A stretch of DNA of 64,000 nucleotides from Diplosphaera chodatii (taxonomy: Eukaryota; Chlorophyta; Trebouxiophyceae; Prasiolales; Stichococcaceae): NCBI GenBank assembly GCA_032358165.1, contig JAALGY010000008.1:248001-312000 (forward strand), in the 5' to 3' direction. Position 1 is the stretch's first letter. Each line of letters starts with the position of its first letter. A program made the translations under genes and the position numbers. Positions 48,639 through 60,500 of this stretch are shown here, piece after piece. The notes beneath the pieces are model-generated. The model worked only from the letters and a program-made list of their open reading frames with translations, searched no databases and was not told the DNA's origin.

Positions 48639-50420
48639 TCAAAGGCGCGCGTCGAGCACGCTACTTGGCGACTCTGCACGCCGGGAGCGGCCCGACCCAC
48701 ATCGCCTGTCTGGCTGTTTTGCCGCCGACCGGGGTAGGGACGAGCACGTCCTCACCGGCTGCAGCTGCGGCCATGGCTGCTGCTGCTGCTGCTGGTCGTG
48801 GTGGTGGTGGTGGTGGTGCTGCTGCTGCTGCTGCTGCTGCGCCACGGGAAAGGGGAGCGGCCACTGCAGCGCCTCGGCGAAGGCGTGCCACCTGGGCGCC
48901 AGCTGCTTCTGTGCCGCCGGGGGATGCATGCCTGCGAGCGAGCGGCATGGTATTTGGGAAATGAAGTTCGCAGCGGGGCGTAGCAGCAGGTCGCCAACTG
49001 ATGGTGGCAGTCTTCACTGAGGGGTGCCGGTTGCTGTAGGTCTCCCGCAAATGGAATGTGTGTGGTCCATGCATGGGTGCGGCCAGATGAGGAATTAGGT
49101 GCCTCTCACCAATGAACGCCAGGCGGCTCCGCAGCTCGAGGCACGCCAGGACGGCAGCAGGGAGCAGGAACCCGCTGACGGCGATCAGCGCGGTTCCCCC
49201 GACCGCCAGCGCCACTGCTGTGCCGCTGACTTTCACCTGGCCCACCTGCGGAAAGGGGGACCGCATACAGCGTTACTTTCGCAGCACTACACAGGGTCTC
49301 AACCAACCAGGGGGTTTGACCCCTGCTACCACCCGCTGGTCCTCCCGCATCACCCTGGGGCAGCCTGGTCGTGCGTACGAGGAGAACAGCACACGAGGGC
49401 GATGCTGGGACACGCCTCTCGCGCCTCAGGCGACCGGAGCTGCGCACCAGGGTGCAGAAGCAGGCGAGGCAGGACAGCGCGAGCATGCGCAGCCCCACGC
49501 GCAGCCGCACGCGGTCCGACACCATGTCGATACCCGTCAGCAGCGCGATCGCCTGCGCAGCGTGGTTGATGTGTGGTCAGTGCCAACGGCATCGGGCAAG
49601 AAACCGGTCATCTTGCAACACTGCATGTGCGCCCCTGCCATGTGCGCACTCAGGCAGTATGCACACCTAGAACATGACCTGGCAACAGGGCACCAGCTCC
49701 ATGCAGACGAAAATTCTACCATCAGTCTTTGCATTCAGAGACACCGTTCAGGGTATCCCTGCACTCAGGCAGTATGCACACCGGGGCTGAAGTGAAGGGC
49801 AGCTCTGTAGGCGTCATGAGCACCGCCACCACCATGCGGCCCAGCATAAACCGCAGCACGTTGCGCGACTTGCGGCACTCGTGCAGCACCGGAGGCTGTA
49901 TGTGCAGTGCCCGCAGCATGCGCAGGTCTGCAGCAGCACGACAGCCATCAGAAGTGGTGGCGCACCGCTGCTGCTGGTTCAAAAGCTGCCACACGCACTC
50001 GCGCCTCATCGAGGGGCCCGGCCCGTGACAGGACAACCAGGGGTCCCTGCGTGCGTGCGCAGCAGCGGATCACCTTCCAGGCCGGTGGCCAGGTAGATTA
50101 GAAACACAATGGCCGTGGTGGCATAATCAGCTCTGCTGCCGCCGGCGCGCGTCTGCAGCAGCAGGCGCGCCACCAGCAGTGTCCACCCGACGAACCGAAC
50201 CGCCCGCAGCAGCTCGGAGGACAGCCGGGTGTGCTTTCCGATGTGCTGCACGAAGGCGGTCTCCATCTGCACGTGAGCACATGCATGCGCGATCAGGAAG
50301 CCAGGTACACCCAAGACCGAGCTTCTACAGTACACGGGCAAGCGGCCGTGGCACACCACTCACCCGGGTGTCGTGAAAGGCAAACAGGTCTCGTCTCCGC
50401 CCCGTGCGTGGGTCCTGCAT
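48639..50420 (-). CDS. Five-segment membrane protein with polyQ/polyH C-terminal tail
   Basis: Six exons close in frame to 309 residues: 50364-50420, 50074-50266, 49782-49927, 49448-49552, 49110-49245, 48639-48931. It starts MQDPRTGRRRDLFAFHDTR. Hydrophobic segments: VRFVGWTLLVARLLL, TTAIVFLIYLATG, FMLGRMVVAVLM, LRMLALSCLACFCTL and a long one (ALAVGGTALIAVSGFLLPAA). The tail has WHAFAEALQWPLPF, then runs of seven Gln, seven His, one Asp and six Gln, then an Arg/Ser-rich end. No family recognised; transporter, channel subunit and membrane scaffold are all possible. It is a separate gene from the ABC transporter: own ATG, about 1.1 kb away. A competing frame of the last exon (stop 48661) breaks phase with exon 5. 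Confidence 0.65.
48774..48842 (-). repeat. CAG/CAC trinucleotide tract (polyQ-polyH)
   Basis: CTG/GTG triplets on +, that is CAG and CAC codons on the coding strand, nearly uninterrupted. It lies in the last exon of the membrane-protein gene and is a likely length-variable microsatellite. Confidence 0.85.
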
Positions 50421-51543
50421 GGCCGCCTCCCGATTACTCCCCCGCCCAGATTCGATTTCGCCAGCGCGCCCGCCGGCCTGCGGCGGTGGGGCAACGCGCA
50501 TGGCAACTGTAATACCAGCCCCTGTGCCTGGGTGTGCGGTGACGGCACATATGAGGCACTACAAGGGAACGTGGCCACGTTCTGGCGAGGTATTGCGGTC
50601 GGAGTATTGCGGTGTGCCCCAAAGCCTCACCTGAAGGCTTATCCCCAAAGCCGGTGCCGCGCTGAGACGCTGAGACTGGGTGTGAACAGCGCAGGGGATA
50701 GAACGGCTGCCTCTGCTGACGCCGAGGCCGTCGTGCTGACCCTGGCTGGCAAAGCGGACCGGTTCGCAAAACCCAGTTTGCGCGCAGGTGGGCACTACAA
50801 ACGGGGAGCAGAGGCACAACTGGTGCACGAACGCCACGTTGCAGCAGCAATCTGCGGTCCGGGGGCCGCAGAGTGGCGCAGCTGAAAGTTGTTCATGACG
50901 ACCATACGGGCTGCATGACAGAGACTCGGCAAATTCGGCCCTAACGTGACAGAGGGGCGCTATGATCGCTTCCCTGTTGATCTGATCAGTTATGAGTGTT
51001 CCATGCACGGGAATCCGGTAACGTGGCCAGATCGATCCTGGAAGCCACATGAGTCGATTTCGTAAGGCAAGCTGTATGCTGGGGGCCTCGTGCACTTGAT
51101 TTGCCACAGGTCAACGCACCGGTTTGGGCCCCACTTTGCTGTGTAGGTGTTGTGCAGGAACAGGTGTTGTTCATTTACTAATTTGCCCAATGACATGTTG
51201 CGAAAACGGCAGCCTGTACAACGCTGTTGACTGATCGAGTGGGACATCGAGATCCACCAAAGAATTCACACTCATTCCTTGACACACCGGCTGTACAGGC
51301 GAACAAGGGATTTGTCAGTGGGTGTCCTGGAGGACTAAACCCCGCGGCCAGCCCCCTTTCTCAGATAGCTGTACCAGAGCGCAGGCCACCCCTCAGGCAT
51401 GGCTGTACCAGATGTGGTGCCACGGCTGCCACGCTGCGTGTGCCGGTCCTCGCGCCGAGGCCGCCACGCCGCCCGCTGCCTGCCCGGCTGTGCTGCAGGG
51501 CGATCTCGACCTCAACGTCTCGCCTGGCACCTCAAACGCAGTT
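50421..51543. other. Intergenic: upstream of the polyQ/H gene and 3' flank of the ABCC gene
   Basis: No exon could be joined to either neighbour. The part 50880-51320 is less GC-rich and looks like UTR or intergenic sequence. ORFs here are isolated and lack consistent codon character. Confidence 0.45.
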
Positions 51544-54500
51544 TCACGGCCCCATGGCTGCATCCTCCTGGATGTCCACCGACGACCTGTTGATGTGGCT
51601 GCGGCGCGGGCCGCCGATCACGCCCAGCAGCTGCAGGCCCCTGCACGTGGAGAACGACCACCGTGACGCCTGCAGCGCTGTGCGGCCTCCGGCAGGTGCA
51701 GCAGTGATACGTGCTGTACAGTGCCAACCCAGCCCAGCAGTGCACAGCCACCCTCGAAGCCCGCGGAGCTGCGGGCAGATCTAGAAGGGCGTCCGCATTC
51801 CTTGGCGCGCCGCTGTACACTGCGGACCCGCCTGCTCGTGTCCTTGCAGCCAGCTGTCTGCCCGCCGTGTGAATGTAGCGCCGAAGCTGAGCCCTGAGGC
51901 CCGGAAACCCCTCCTTCAAACCCCAAAGCCCTGTGATGACCCCCGCACCTGAGGCGGCGCCACAGGCGCTGCGCGTCCTGCCGGTTGTCGGCGCCCCGCG
52001 GCGCGGCGGCGGGGCGGAGCTGCGGCGGGCGGCGGGCGGCGTCGGTGAAGCTGCGGCTGCCGTCGCGGCTGAGGCTGAGGCGGGGCGGCGCCGCCGACGG
52101 CGGCAGCGACGTCGTGCGCGTGACCATGGCGGGCTGCACAGGCGGGCACCGGAAACAGGTGTGAATTCTGTGATTTTTGGGGCAGCAGGTGCAATTGCTC
52201 TTACCCCTCAATACCACTGCAGAGGTGGCCATGACCGTGCGCACAAGAAAAACGTTGACGAAAGGAAATCGATGTGGTTATCCTCACCGAGCCCGGCGGG
52301 TGCGGGGAGTCCTCGGCCAGCGCCGGCAGCAGGCCCGAGCCCAGCTGCGCGCTGGGGCTGGACCCCGGCGACGGCTGCCCCTCGCTGCCTGCCGGTGCAC
52401 ACCCCAGCAGCCTCAGGACACAGACTCCAGTGGACGTTGACTGCCGGGCCATGTACGACAGGTGACGGCGCTCAGCATTGGAACAGTGGTCTGCTCAGGG
52501 TGTGCACATTGCAAGCTGTGCAGGTGCAAGGGGGCATCAAAGCGGCAAAGCCTACAGGCGGTCCAGCAGGGATGCGGGCGGGGCTGCGCTCACCGCCGCC
52601 GCGGTTCCACTCGGCGAAGGAGGGCACGTTGGGGATGGTGCGGCTGCTGAGGAGGGGCGCGGGCGGCGTGGGGGGCGGCGTCAGCAGCGACCGGCCGCCG
52701 CCGCCGCCGCCGTACTTCCTGCAGCACTTGTTCGCCAGCGCCTGCACCTCGTCCATGGCGCTCAGAGCCTGCAGGCCAGGCGATGTACACCGTCAGCCAG
52801 GCGCAGGCGACCGGGGAATATTCGTCCACCTGTGGGTTTTGGGGCTGCCGGAGTATCAGGCCAAAACAGCAGTACAATTGTACTGCATGGAGACGCTGAC
52901 GACACTTTCAGGTTCAATGGAAGCTGTCATTGTAAGGACGGCCGCGGCCCCCAAGCAGAGCCAGAGGGGCGAGTTGCCAGACGCAACAGGGGCAGGCGAC
53001 CGGCAGCGCCCGTGGCGGCCTAAACAATAAATAATACCTCGGTCAGGGCGTGCGCCGCTGTCACCGCGTTGTCGCTGTCGTCCAGGTCCCTGAACGCCTC
53101 GCCGCCCTCGCCCTGCAGGGGTTTTGAACAGGCCCAGCTGTGTGGAAAGGGTCCAGAGCAGGCGCAGGCTGACCGTCGCAACCAGGTGCTTGCCGTGCTG
53201 GCACGCACTCCGCTGCATCAGGCGCGGGTGCTGTCGAGCGGCGCCGCGTCCTCGGCACGTACCAGGGAGGGTGTTGGGACAGCGGGCTGCACAGTGCACA
53301 CGGCCCGCGGCAGCCCCCGTGCGCCGCACGTGCACACAAACACGCGCATCTGGCGCAGGGGTAGTTTAAGAACAGTTTAGTTAGATTTAAAACCCCTACC
53401 TGGCGCACGGCGTGGCTCTCCGCCTCCTCCGCCAGCGCCGCCAGCGCGGCGCGCAGCATGCCCACGGCGCCCCGCGCCCTGTCCGCCACCGCGCCGCACG
53501 CCGCCGCGCCGTCCGCGGCCTGCGCACCACAGCCCGGGGAGAATCAGCACAGCGACATGTGGCGCTTGGCGCTTGGCGTTCCACACACACACACGTGCAG
53601 CCTGCGCCGTTGCCGCTGTGATTTGGGCTCAGCAGCACGCCCGTCGCCGTCGGCCGAGCTTGGCGCCTCCGCTGCTGCAGGCTGGGGTGCCGCCAGCAAG
53701 CGTGGGAAAGCAGCGCTTCAGCCGACACTCCACACTGGCGTCGTCGCCCGGCAAAGGTGTCAGAGAGCAGCGCCGAGTTTCCGCCCACCGACAGGGCCGG
53801 GGGCGGCTGCGCGGCGCGGGCCTTGCCGGCGGCGACGGACTGGCGGCGGGCGGCCGCGGCATCCACCTCCCCCTTGGCCGCCGACCGCAAGAAGCGCTCC
53901 GTCGCGTCGCCCGTCTCGTGCACCATGCCTGCAGCCCGCAGCCGCCGACAGCCCACTCACCGACGCGGGTTTGACAAGCTGGCGGGGATCCGTGGGCAGC
54001 CCCTGCTGAGGCTGCCGCAGGGGCCGCGGTGACAGTGAGCTGGCCCGCGCGCGCACTGCAGGCGGGTGTCACGGTGCAGCTCAGAAAACATCGAACATCG
54101 AGAGAACGCGAGCCTTGCGCCGCGCGCACCCGAGAAGATGCTGTCTTCTTTGGCCAGGAGCCCAGCTGGCGTGTCGGCCTCCGCGCACCGCCCGTTGTCC
54201 ATCACCAGCACCTGCGCACCGCGGCAGCGACACTGCGACGTGTGTGCCCAACAAAGCGCAAGGCACCGGCTGCAACGCCCCTGGCAAGCTGCTCCCACAA
54301 GCCGCATGCATGTGGTGAGGCTCCACTGCCATGCTTGGCGCGCCAAACAGAATGAGCAGCGGACCACGCTCCACAGATGCGACTGAGGGTGCTAGTTGGA
54401 GTACCCCTTGGAGCACCTTCAATCAGCATCGAGGACACCCCGCGGGTCTGGAGGTCGGGCGGCGGCGCACCAGGTCGCAGTCGATGATGGTGTGCAGCCG

Positions 54501-57500
54501 GTGGGCGATGGCGATCAGCGTGGAGGCGCTGAACTCCTCCCGCACCGTCGCCTGGATCAGCGCGTCCGTCTCCACATCCACATTCGCCGTCGCCTCATCC
54601 AGCACGATGATCTGCGGCCGCCAGCCAGGAGGATCGTGTGCGCTGCCCACGAAAACCTCAGCGAGGTGCTGCCCAAAGTCCGTTGAGAGGTCCGGCTTGT
54701 CCGGGAACCTCCCAATGAAGCAGCTGGCTTGCAACCGATGTGCACGACGACCAACAGTTGCCGGCTGCAGCGTTGCCACGGGAGCCTGACACCGACGTAC
54801 CTTGGAACGCTTCAGCAGCGCACGGGCCAGGGCGGCCAGCTGCTTCTGGCCGGCACTCAGCGGCGCCCCGCCTTCGCTGAGGATCATGCCCAGCCCCTGC
54901 ACACCACCAAGAAAACCCCTCCACGGCTGTGCCTAGTTCCTCCTGACGGCTTGTCATCATTGCCACCGGCGTTCGGCATTGCCTGGGACACATGCAGCAC
55001 CACATGCAGCCCCTTTGGCAGATGCCGGATGCCGGCGTTGCGATGCCATGTTTGCTGCAGGGCGCAGCTGGGTGATGACCGTTTGATGCGGCGGTTCAGC
55101 CTGGCTCAGCTTGCAGGTGGCGAGGCGTGCAGCAGCGCCGTTGCATAGCCGCACCTGGGGCGAGTTTTCGACCACGGGCGTCAGGTGGGCGCGACGCAGC
55201 GCCGCCCAGATCTCCGCGTCGGTGTGCTTGCCGAAGGGGTCCAGGTTGTCGCGCATCGTCCCCGTGAACAGCACAGGCACCTGCAGACACCAGCCCACCT
55301 CCTGTCGTTACTGCTGTCATCCACCCGAAGCTCTCCAGCGGCAAGGACACCTGATGCCGACCACATGTCAACTTGAAGATGCATGCGTCACTGTGAGCAG
55401 CACGCAACTGCATAGCCATAGGCAGAGCGGCATGCCGTCTCTGGACGGGTGCTGCCACGAGCATGCTCATGACGCCGGGCAGTCGTCACAACCAGCTGCA
55501 GCGCGCCTGGGGGATGATGGCCATGCGGGAGCGCAGCTGCTTGACGCCCAGGCGCGCGATGTCGATGCCGTCGATGGTGATCCGCCCGCTGTCCAGCTCC
55601 ATGAGCCGGAAGATGCAGTTGATGAGGCTGCTCTTGCCGGCGCCTGGGCGCAGAATGCAACAAGCGTATTTGTAAGCCACGTCAGAATGTCGTGGCGGTG
55701 GTCACCACTGGCTTGCTGCTCGTACCGTGCTGATGTCAAGCACAGGCCGCCAGTGCCAAATGAACATACGCGTCATATTCATGACGGTGCCAAGTGCCCT
55801 AGTGCCCTGACCCGATGCTTGCGTGTTAGATGGTGAGCGTGGACCTGAAACAAACAGAAGAGATGGGTCTGACCTGTGCGCCCCACGACGCCGCACTTGC
55901 TGGCGGCGGGGATGGTAACCGACAGCCCCTTCAGCACCAGCGGCAGCCCCGGCCGGTACTGCATCTCCACATGATCGAAGACAACCTGCACACCAGCACC
56001 AGGCGTCAGGTTCTGCTTGCTGCTTTGCATGGCGTTCTTTGGGTGCGCACCGCCAGTGCCAAAACCTGGGGAACCCAACACCTTGCAGATATGGCAAAGG
56101 CACTTTGGCTCACGCTGCGGGAACAATATGCATGGCCAGGCATACGTAAATCGGGTCACCTCGCCCTTGGACGGCCAGCTGTCGGGGCAGGCGCCCGGGA
56201 TCTCGGGCGGCGGCTCCTCCGGGGCCACCGTGTACTCGCGGATGCGCTCCACGGCGTTGAAGGCGTTCTCCGCGAGGCTCGCCAGCCGCACCTGGTAGCA
56301 TGGCAGAGAGGTGTTTGGCACCCGGCAACGACGACACGACAGGCAATGCACCACACCTGCTTCGACCTGCAGCTGGCTTGATAGTCAGTGCTCAGATTTG
56401 GCAGGGAACAGTCATCAACTGGGACTCGGACCAGCCACATTGCAGCGTGCTGACGAGCATGCAAGGTTGTGCACTGCGGACTCACGGTCATGTTGGTGAG
56501 CTGCGTGATCTGCAGCGCGTACGACAGCGACAGGCCCACGACGGAGGCCGCGCCGCCCTGCTCCACCGCCAGCGCGGCGGCGGAGAACGCCGACAGCGCC
56601 CCCAGCGTCTCCAGCCGGATGCTCAGCCACCTGCCGGGGGTCAACGCAGTCTGGATGTATGCGTGAGATTCTACGAGTTGGTGCCGAGTTGCATCCACAC
56701 ACTAGAGCGACCTCTTGCAGCATGAATTGCGACTTTCCACAGCAGCTCACCGGTTGCAGCTCATCTGCACCAGCGTCATGACCACATTGCGGTCGATGAG
56801 CCGGCCGTTCGACTCCGTCAGCCGGTCCTCTGCCTTGTATGCCCTGCATCGCCGGCACACAGCAACTGCTGGGGGCAGTGTTTCGAGTGGGGCGACACAA
56901 CAGGGCGAATGGTTCACCAACCCTGCGTATGCTGACTTCGGAAGCGTACATACCCATGAAGTGACACGCACTGATACATGAGTCCAGCACCCAAAACACA
57001 CCTGATGGTGGACAGGCCGCCGATGGCCTCGCCGACCGAAGTGTAGACCGGGCTGCGGGTGATGGCGTCCAGCCGCTTCACCTCCCGCACGGTCGACTGC
57101 AACAGAAGAGACAAGGGATGAAGACCGCGGCAGACGCCGAGAGCTGGCGTCCTGAGCGTGGATCGTTGCAAGTGGTGGTTGCTGCCACCAGGAAGCTTCT
57201 GCTAGGTGTGGGTTGCGCCAGGCGCTGATGCGCACGGCTGACTCATGCCCTTTTGGCACCTGAAGGGTATGCTGAGGTGGCTGGCTGTGGGGTCATCAGT
57301 CACCACACAGTCACAGCGCGTTGCCAGCTGGGCAAGAGTGGCGTTGTGAGCGCGCACCTGGAAGTACAGGTAGATGAAGTAGAACAGCAGCAGGATGGGG
57401 ACGAGCGGCGGCAGCGCGAAGGGCGTGACGGTCGCGATCAGCGCGATGGTGGACCCCAGCATCAGCAGCCCCCGGCAGAACCTGCCAGCAACAAGTGGGC

Positions 57501-60500
57501 CAAAACTGGCGAGAGGGGTAAGCAAGCCCAAGCGTTCATGTACGCACTCCAGGAGTGCTTCAGCATGTTGTCAATGATCACGAAAAGTTCTTTGTAGGCA
57601 GATGCCAACTCACATGGTCGTGAAGCCCATGATGTAGCGGTCGATATCTGCAAGGGCAGCGTCTCGCTGGTATTTGCATGCAATAGAATGTGAAGCGTGG
57701 AGCTCTGGTGTCAGTACGAACATGCAAAGACAGGCAGTCACCTGAGGTATCCTTGGTGAGGCGATTAATGATCCGGCCCAGCGGATTGGTGTGGAAGAAG
57801 GACATTGGTGCTCTGCACAGTAGGCATTCCCGCCTGTTAAGGGGTGCTGCAGCTCCAACCGAAGGTTCCGCAGGCACGGCATGCAGCCTGGTGAGTTGTA
57901 GCTGCATCAGCGGGTTCAACAGTGTCAAGTCTCACCGCAGCAGCTTGGCGAGCATGCCGTTGTGCAGGTGGCGCGCCGACCGGATCGCCAGGAAGTTGCT
58001 GCTGAAGCCGCGCACCAGCTCCAGCAGCGTCTGCGCCCCGCTGATGCCCGCATAGATCGTCAGGTACCACATCGCCTTGTGCGCGCCTGCAAACAAGCAT
58101 GACAAATCATGTGTCCCAGGGTCGTTGCTTCTGCAGCACAGGGAAGCGCTTCAACCATGATCATCAAAGAAGTGGCAACACGGTTTGCAGTGCTGCCAGC
58201 AGTTATTGCTCGTCAACACAACCAGGCTGATCAGGCTGTCCCTGTGTGCAGCGGCCCACAAGAGGACAGTGAGGCATGGGTGACTGGTCCTGGTGCTTTG
58301 CGCGGCTGGCGCACCTGGCATGTCCGCGACGCCGGTCCAGTGGCTGAGCCACACGGTGGCGCCCACGCGCGCCGCCTCGGCCAGCAGGAACCACGCTGCC
58401 AGCACCAGGAACGTCGGCCAGCCGCCCATGGCCTGGATGTACACCTTGACCACGTCCCAGGACACCTGCCCTGCAGCGTGAGCAGGGCAGGCTGCGTCGG
58501 CACGGCACCCCTGCGCGAGCCGCAAGCAGGCGAGCACAGCAGCAGTGGGGGGCAACTGCACCGTGGCCTGGGTGCTTGCTGCGCTTGCAGACTCTCTTGT
58601 CGTGGAGCGACGGCCCAGTGGGCAATTATACGCAAGAGGCTGGTGGCGTGCCTCACAGGCTGGCCTTGGGTGGCCACATCTTTCGCAAGAAGCACCTTTG
58701 TGACACAGCATATGTAGAGAGCATATGTAGCAAGCATATGGTGTACAGCGCCCTTGTCTGATGCAAGTCGACCAGCACGAACCTGTTGCGCGGCGCTCCT
58801 TGGCGGTGAGCTGCCCCTCGCGGGCGGCGCCCGCTTCCTCCTTCCGCCGCGACGCCTCCTTCCGCTTGGCCAGCTCCGCCAGGTTCGCCTCCGAGGGGCT
58901 GGCCAGCGGCCGGCTCCGCGCCTCCACCGTGCCGTTCTCCTCCGGCACCTTGGCCGCGGCCGGCCCCGCCGCCGCATCCTGCCCCTCCGACTGCACCGTC
59001 AGCGCGAAGACCCATCAACCACAGCACTCGCTGCACATGTGCCAGTGGAGAGTGGGCAGTTGGTGACACGGCCAGCGGTGACGACCATCACAGACTGCCG
59101 GCGCACAGGCTGGTCAAAGGGCAGGCGGCAGGCGGCTGCAAAGGGTGTGCAAGCGGCGCCCGGCGGGTGCTGCTGCTGGTGCAGCAGCTCTGCGGCTGCG
59201 AGCTCTGCGGCTTCCTCAACCATCTGCTTGCCACAGACACAAGCTGTGCCAGGCAACAACTGCATCATGCTTGGGTCTCACCACAGCATCGGGGACGCTC
59301 ATGACATGTCCAGTGGACAGCGCAGTGGGCTCTAGATGGTGGGCCGGCTGAAACAGATATCGAAACCGACTGCTGGCAGCAATAGCTTGAAATGAAGGAG
59401 CACACATAGCAGCATCAGACGCCGCAAGGCTTGATTGCTGAAGCATGGCGTGCGAAGGGAAATTCCCGTAGATGGGTATGGTTCTGACGAAGTAGTGCGC
59501 ACGCACCTCGGTCTGCTGCATGAGCTGCGCGAAGCCGCCGCCGCGCTCCATCAGCTCGTCGTAGGTGCCCGCCTCCACTACGCGCCCCTCGCTCATGTAT
59601 ATGATCTTGTCGGCCGGGCGCGCGTACTGCAGCTGGTTCGTCACCAGCATCCGCGTCCTGCAGAGCCGTGGTGTAGGACATCACACAGCACCGCATGCAC
59701 CGCTGCTGGCTGCTGTGCGAGGCAGCCGTGCTTACCTGGGTGAGGGGCACACCACTTGCAACATAACAGACCACTGGGGACACGAAGATCTGAGGGCACC
59801 ACACAGTTGCAGGGAACAAACAGAACATGCAGTCCCGCGCCTGTGCACAAGTGGTTCACAACTGATTTCAGGTCCAAACCGGAGCTCACTTGTCGGCCCA
59901 GGCGCCGACGACGGCCTGCTTGAAGACGGCCTGCGCGACGCGCGCGTCCAGCGCTGACAGCGGGTCGTCCAGCAGGATGTTGTCGGCGCCCGAGTACGCC
60001 GCCCGCGCGATTGCGATGCGCTGCTTCTGGCCCCCCGACACGTTTACGCCGCGTTCCCCCAATTCTGTATCATCCCCGGCTGCGGCCGCAGGGTTTAGGG
60101 TGTACACAGCTGATAGATCAAAGGACGGTCATGTATCAAACAGGCGTGTGCAAAGAGGCATGGCACGAAGCAACAAGGCAGGCGAGTTGTGTAGCAGTAC
60201 CGGTAGGGAGAAGAATCTGCAGTCTATCAGCAGGGCCGCTGGCATCAGGGTTCTCTGGCGCAGCTCCATGCAGGCAGCGAAACTTGCACGAGATCCAAGG
60301 AGGCCTGAAGCCCCACCTGGCATCTGCAGCAGGTCGTCGACAAGGGAAGCGACCTCGATGGCGTGGTTGTACCGCTCCTCGTCGAACGGCAGCCCGAACA
60401 GGATGTTGTCCCGCACCGTCGCGCCGCCGTAGATGAACGCCGCCTGCCATGGCAACAGCGGAGGCTCAGCAACAGACGGCCGCCCACGCCATGTTCAAAC

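Noticed and set aside
48579..48964. TATTTATA followed by an ATG and a 121-residue plus-strand ORF
   Set aside because: The ORF mirrors the CAG/CAC tract of the minus-strand gene and has no further exon; the A/T stretch fits a 3' flank.
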